Shown piece after piece: positions 4,234 through 6,614 of a DNA stretch of 6,614 nt. The stretch covers positions 1-6,614 of the forward strand of contig JAVEEJ010000333.1 of assembly GCA_030840515.1 (NCBI GenBank), read 5' to 3'. Positions within the stretch are counted from its first letter, which is position 1, and each line of letters starts with the position of its first letter. A program made the position numbers and the translations under genes. Origin of the DNA: Frankiaceae bacterium. Its GTDB lineage: Bacteria; Actinomycetota; Actinomycetes; JAVEEJ01. The notes under the pieces were generated by a model that saw only the letters and a program-made list of their open reading frames with translations, was not told where the DNA came from and did no database searches.

Positions 4234-4861
4234 AGGCGACAGCCGGCGCGACGGTGGTGCGCCGCGCGAGCAGGATTCCTGCGACGAGCATCCATATCGG
4301 TCCGACCCAGAAGCCGAGGAACCCACCAGGACCGGCAAGGGAGATGACGCCGGCCACCACAGCAACCCAGCCCATCCACCTCGGCAGCAGCCCGGTCGCG
4401 AGCACCGTCATGCCGGCTCCGACCAGCGTGACGGCGATGCCGGCGATGAACGGGACCCAGCCTGCGGCGTTCATGACGTTCACGGTCTGTGCCACCTGGT
4501 CTTGACCGTGGTGGGCGCTACTGAGCAGAGCCAGTCCGAGCAGGGAGCCGACGAGCATGCCGGCACCCCAGAGGATGGCGCCCGAGACCATCACGGTCGG
4601 CCCGGACCCCGTGCCTCCGGCGGCTATGCGGGCGAGCGTACGGACATGGCTGACGAACAACACGAGCAGCAGGACCAGCAGCGGGGTCAGGAAGACCTCG
4701 GCCATGCCTCGTCCTTGGTGGCTGTTGTAGTAGGCCGTCACGGACTTGGCCGAGTCCTTCTCCCCCGGTGTGCTGCCTTCCAGCCCGAAGATCGCCGCGT
4801 AGAACAGAACGGTGAAGACAGGCCCTGTCCAGACGAGCCAGCGTGAGTCACGAGTGTCCAT
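4232..4861 (-). CDS. Polytopic integral membrane protein of unknown function
   Basis: Not assigned to a named family. Seen: 209 aa with hydrophobic segments at about 9-27, 54-73, 89-113, 134-158 and 163-198. The last is long enough for two passes around a Gly/Pro-rich turn (AGPGGFLGFWVGP), giving five or six helices. A polar loop at 28-52 (EGSTPGEKDSAKSVTAYYNSHQG) follows helix 1, and a His-containing loop (SSAHHGQDQVAQTVNVMNA) lies at 114-132. There is no transporter or enzyme motif that I can recognise. The layout resembles the DUF4386-like or generic hypothetical membrane proteins common in actinobacteria. The ATG at 4861 is chosen because GGGGG lies 7 nt upstream; an in-frame GTG at 4885 has no such site. 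It lies 83 nt downstream of the VOC gene on the same strand, so it may be co-transcribed or use its own weak promoter (TAGCGT in that gap). It converges with the methyltransferase through the 10-bp repeat. Confidence 0.82.
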   Translation of the reverse strand: MDTRDSRWLVWTGPVFTVLFYAAIFGLEGSTPGEKDSAKSVTAYYNSHQGRGMAEVFLTPLLVLLLVLFVSHVRTLARIAAGGTGSGPTVMVSGAILWGAGMLVGSLLGLALLSSAHHGQDQVAQTVNVMNAAGWVPFIAGIAVTLVGAGMTVLATGLLPRWMGWVAVVAGVISLAGPGGFLGFWVGPIWMLVAGILLARRTTVAPAVA

Positions 4862-4944
4862 GGCAGAGCCCCCAAGCTCAGGCACGCGGTGAGCCGCGCG
4901 CGATGCAGCGACGCTACGCCCGAAGATCGACTAGGTGCGGGACA

Positions 4945-5373
4945 TCAGCCGCCCAGTCGCACCGAGCCGTCGTCGCGGATCTCCCAGAACGGGTTGTGCG
5001 CGGTTTCCCAGAGGTGGCCGTCAGGGTCCGCGAAGTAACCCGAGTAACCGCCCCAGAACACCTCCTGCGGTGACTTCAGGGCAGTTGCGCCGGCCGCGAT
5101 GGCCGCGGCGAACACTTCGTCGGTCTCTTCACGAGACGGCAGGTTGATCGCCAGCGACATCGCACCCGGTGCGCCGGGTGCGTCGAGGTGAGCGTCGGCA
5201 GCCAGCGCCTCGAGGCCGAACAGCCCGAACACGAGTGCGCCCAGCTGGAAGAACGCGACGGATTCGTCGGCGGGCTGGGCCTCGGTCCACCCCAGGGCGG
5301 CGTAGAACGCGCGTGACCGCGCGAGGTCCGCGACTCCGAGCGTGATGAGGTTGACGCGGGCTGGGATCGGCAT
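4945..5373 (-). CDS. VOC family protein (glyoxalase/bleomycin-resistance fold)
   Basis: Seen: 142 aa with two beta-alpha-beta-beta-beta modules. Module 1 is VNLITLGVADLARSRAFYAAL (7-27) with strands to about 55. Module 2 is MSLAINLP (72-79), helix 82-94 and the signature GGYSGYFADPDGHLWETAHNP (108-128). Glu123 in HLWETAHNP matches the conserved C-terminal metal ligand. The first-module position usually held by His is Asn8, and the start of module 2 (around Ser73) also lacks His, so the usual metal site is incomplete. Known: VOC proteins include glyoxalase I, ring-cleavage dioxygenases and antibiotic-binding proteins. Most short ones like this are uncharacterised, and no substrate can be assigned. 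Length is typical and the protein is cytosolic. The ATG at 5373 has no Shine-Dalgarno sequence but follows TAGCAT by 6 nt, indicating leaderless expression. The membrane-protein gene lies 83 nt downstream. Confidence 0.93.
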   Translation of the reverse strand: MPIPARVNLITLGVADLARSRAFYAALGWTEAQPADESVAFFQLGALVFGLFGLEALAADAHLDAPGAPGAMSLAINLPSREETDEVFAAAIAAGATALKSPQEVFWGGYSGYFADPDGHLWETAHNPFWEIRDDGSVRLGG

Positions 5374-5379
5374 GGGCGG

Positions 5380-5385
5380 ATGCTA
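5380..5385 (-). promoter_or_regulatory. Predicted -10 box for leaderless VOC gene
   Basis: On minus, TAGCAT (TANNNT class) ends exactly 6 nt before the ATG at 5373, placing the transcription start at the start codon. No good -35 hexamer is present at 17-18 nt spacing, so the promoter is supported mainly by its position and the lack of a ribosome binding site. Confidence 0.45.
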
Positions 5386-5441
5386 GGGCGGCTGCCCAAC
5401 CGTCGTTCGACTCACCGTCGGCCGGCGCACCTTGATAGGCC

Positions 5442-5487
5442 ATTCAGGGCATAGTGGGACAGCAAATCCGGACACAGTCTCCTGAAT
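5442..5487. repeat. 7-bp inverted repeat in the divergent VOC/secreted-protein region
   Basis: ATTCAGG (5442-5448) and CCTGAAT (5481-5487) are exact reverse complements 32 nt apart, in the 163-nt region between divergent starts at 5373 and 5537. The two half-sites could bind a regulator. Arms of this length are only weak evidence. Confidence 0.22.
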
Positions 5488-5524
5488 CGGGCGCGACTCA
5501 CTCCCCAAGGGATGGCGGCACCCC

Positions 5525-5530
5525 TAATCT
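5525..5530 (+). promoter_or_regulatory. Predicted -10 box for leaderless secreted-protein gene
   Basis: TAATCT (TANNNT class) ends 6 nt before the GTG at 5537, with no Shine-Dalgarno sequence between. A clear -35 hexamer is not visible. Confidence 0.45.
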
Positions 5531-5536
5531 CGCCCG

Positions 5537-6370
5537 GTGCGCCGGCGAGTAGCAGCCCTCGGGATCGCGACCCTCGCCCTCGCCGCTGTCCTCACCGCGG
5601 CCCCGGCGCCCGCCGCGCCACCGACCGGCGTCTCGGTGTCCTCACTTGGGTCGAGCGTGATGTCGCTCTACCTCGACAAGCCGCTCACTGTTCCCGCGTC
5701 CGGGCTGCCGGTCAGCTTCGGTCCCGTCTCGGCGTGGGGAGCGGTCGTGCTCGCGCGTCAGGCTCCGGGGTCGGCGGTCGTGCGGACGCCGCTGTACACC
5801 GGGGTGGGCCTGCTCAGCGACGGGCAGCGCACCGCGCGGGTGCCCTTCGGCGGCGGCGTCACCTTGCCCGCCGGCCCCTACGCCCTCTACGTCCTGTCCC
5901 CTACTGGATACCGGCTCAGCGTGAAGCTGGGACTGCCGGGCGTCACCCAGTCGGCGCTGGCGCTCTGGTCGCGCCGTGACGTGTCGGTGGGCTCGACGCT
6001 TGACCGGCAGCTGGCCAGCGTGGCGGGCATGAGCGACCGGGTGCCGGTGAAGACTCGGAAGGGCGGAGCCCTCGTCGTGCTCGGGACGACCACGGGCGCG
6101 CCGCTCGGCCACGACCTGGCGGCATGCGTTGTGCAGGGTGTTCCGCCCACCGGTGCCGAAGCGAAGTGCGGCACCTACGGGATGACGAGCTATCGCGAGG
6201 CGGTGGCCGTCGGATACGGCGACGCCACGGTGGCGATGGCGATCCCCTCGATGCCGAGCGGCTCCTACACGACCGTGATCCGCGCCGAGACCACCGGACT
6301 CGGGTCAGGGATCGCCTTCACCACGTTGCAGTGGAGCTGGACGGCACCGCGGCGCACCGCAGTTCGCTGA
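5537..6370 (+). CDS. Secreted hypothetical protein, probably beta-rich (277 aa)
   Basis: Not recognised. Seen: a Sec-type signal peptide, with basic MRRR, a hydrophobic core of about residues 5-21 and an Ala/Pro-rich end with likely cleavage near Ala27 (APAPAA, then PPTG). There is no lipobox Cys. The mature part is rich in Val, Ser, Thr, Gly and Leu and looks beta-sheet dominated. It may contain two related halves: residues 30-135 include TLPAGPYALYVLSPTGYRL (109-127), and 150-268 include SMPSGSYTTVIRAETTG (238-254), sharing a P-[AS]-G-x-Y strand pattern. Two cysteines only, Cys197 and Cys211, could form a disulfide after export. No catalytic motif or cell-wall anchor is visible; the C-terminus ends PRRTAVR. 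The GTG at 5537 is chosen because it begins the signal peptide and sits 6 nt after TAATCT. A second exported-protein gene follows 99 nt downstream. Confidence 0.82.
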   Translation: MRRRVAALGIATLALAAVLTAAPAPAAPPTGVSVSSLGSSVMSLYLDKPLTVPASGLPVSFGPVSAWGAVVLARQAPGSAVVRTPLYTGVGLLSDGQRTARVPFGGGVTLPAGPYALYVLSPTGYRLSVKLGLPGVTQSALALWSRRDVSVGSTLDRQLASVAGMSDRVPVKTRKGGALVVLGTTTGAPLGHDLAACVVQGVPPTGAEAKCGTYGMTSYREAVAVGYGDATVAMAIPSMPSGSYTTVIRAETTGLGSGIAFTTLQWSWTAPRRTAVR

Positions 6371-6469
6371 ACAGCGCGCAAGGCCGGTTCGGAGTTCTCA
6401 CAACGTGGGGGTCAGGTCTTCGGCAAATCGCCGGGTGAGCCAGCCGGGAGGACGGCGGACACTGCGGCT

Positions 6470-6614
6470 ATGCGCTCGCGTCAGACCGTGCTGCGTCCGG
6501 TCCTCGCCGCCGTCCTGGGTTCCTTCGTGCTGTTGGCGCTCCCTCCCGCCGCGGCCGCGCCGACCGTGGGACAGGCCTTTCCCACCGGCTTCCGGGTGCC
6601 GTTGGACCACTCGC
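6470..6614 (+). CDS. Exported protein, N-terminal fragment (cut by window edge)
   Basis: Seen: an ATG at 6470 opens a frame that remains open to the window end (48 codons). It begins with a signal peptide: MRSRQTVLRP, hydrophobic VLAAVLGSFVLLALPPAAA and likely cleavage after AAAA before PTVG. The first mature residues are PTVGQAFPTGFRVPLDHS; no family can be named from so little. The nearest purine-rich sequence, GGGAGG at 6446-6451, is about 18 nt from the ATG, too far for an ideal site. A poor -10-like GACACT (6458-6463) ends 6 nt before the ATG, like other starts in this window. The upstream gene also encodes an exported protein and ends 99 nt before; the gap shows no hairpin terminator that I can see, so co-transcription is possible. 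Confidence 0.75.
   Translation, partial: MRSRQTVLRPVLAAVLGSFVLLALPPAAAAPTVGQAFPTGFRVPLDHS

Noticed and set aside
4862..4885. GTG at 4885 as start of the membrane protein
   Set aside because: There is no ribosome binding site before it, and GGGGG lies 7 nt before the ATG at 4861. The added eight residues precede a normal N-terminus.
5512..5979. Plus-strand frame overlapping the secreted protein
   Set aside because: Its translation is an Arg/Gly/Pro-rich shadow. The overlapping frame from 5537 begins with a textbook signal peptide and is longer.

Overview
This window comes from a high-GC Gram-positive bacterium, almost certainly an Actinomycetota member. It is strongly GC-rich with heavy G/C use at third codon positions. 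It encodes a mycothiol-dependent maleylpyruvate isomerase-type protein (mycothiol is the actinobacterial thiol), and it carries DUF6328, SCO4226-type DUF4242 and DUF2237 proteins. Several genes look leaderless, with a TANNNT -10 box ending exactly 6 nt before the start codon, which is common in this phylum. I cannot name the genus. No rRNA, tRNA, insertion sequence, CRISPR array or phage gene is visible.

Layout, left to right. (1) 1-337, minus: the 5' part of an SGNH/GDSL hydrolase that runs off the left edge. (2) 437-859, plus: a small protein with a degenerate response-regulator receiver fold that lacks the phosphorylation residues. It is divergent from the hydrolase and convergent with the next group. 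(3) 887-2347, minus: a likely three-gene operon read leftwards, comprising a 71-aa tryptophan-rich orphan, a MDMPI/DinB-fold metalloenzyme whose ATG directly follows the orphan's stop (TAGATG), and a four-helix DUF6328 membrane protein. (4) 2348-2645: about 300 nt with no ordinary gene. It holds a 9-codon minus-strand ORF with a good ribosome binding site, a perfect 11-bp inverted repeat between that ORF and the operon, and two GACGTC palindromes one helical turn apart. The rest of it (about 2545-2645) shows only a weak 5-bp hairpin at 2596-2608. (5) 2646-2897, minus, and 2987-4200, plus: a divergent pair whose promoter elements interlock. On the left is a SCO4226-like DUF4242 protein (possible nickel binder). 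On the right is a DUF2237 protein translationally coupled (TGATG) to a class I SAM-dependent methyltransferase. (6) 4191-4233: a 10-bp tandem repeat carrying the methyltransferase stop codon and abutting the stop of the converging gene. (7) 4232-4861 and 4945-5373, minus: a polytopic membrane protein and a VOC/glyoxalase-fold protein. (8) 5537-6370 and 6470-6614, plus: two consecutive genes for exported proteins, the second cut by the right edge.

The window reads as ordinary chromosomal housekeeping and accessory content in short transcription units, not one dedicated system. The parts least explained by known families are the 9-codon ORF plus hairpin ahead of the MDMPI operon, the 10-bp repeat at the convergent stop codons, the degenerate receiver, and the secreted-protein pair.
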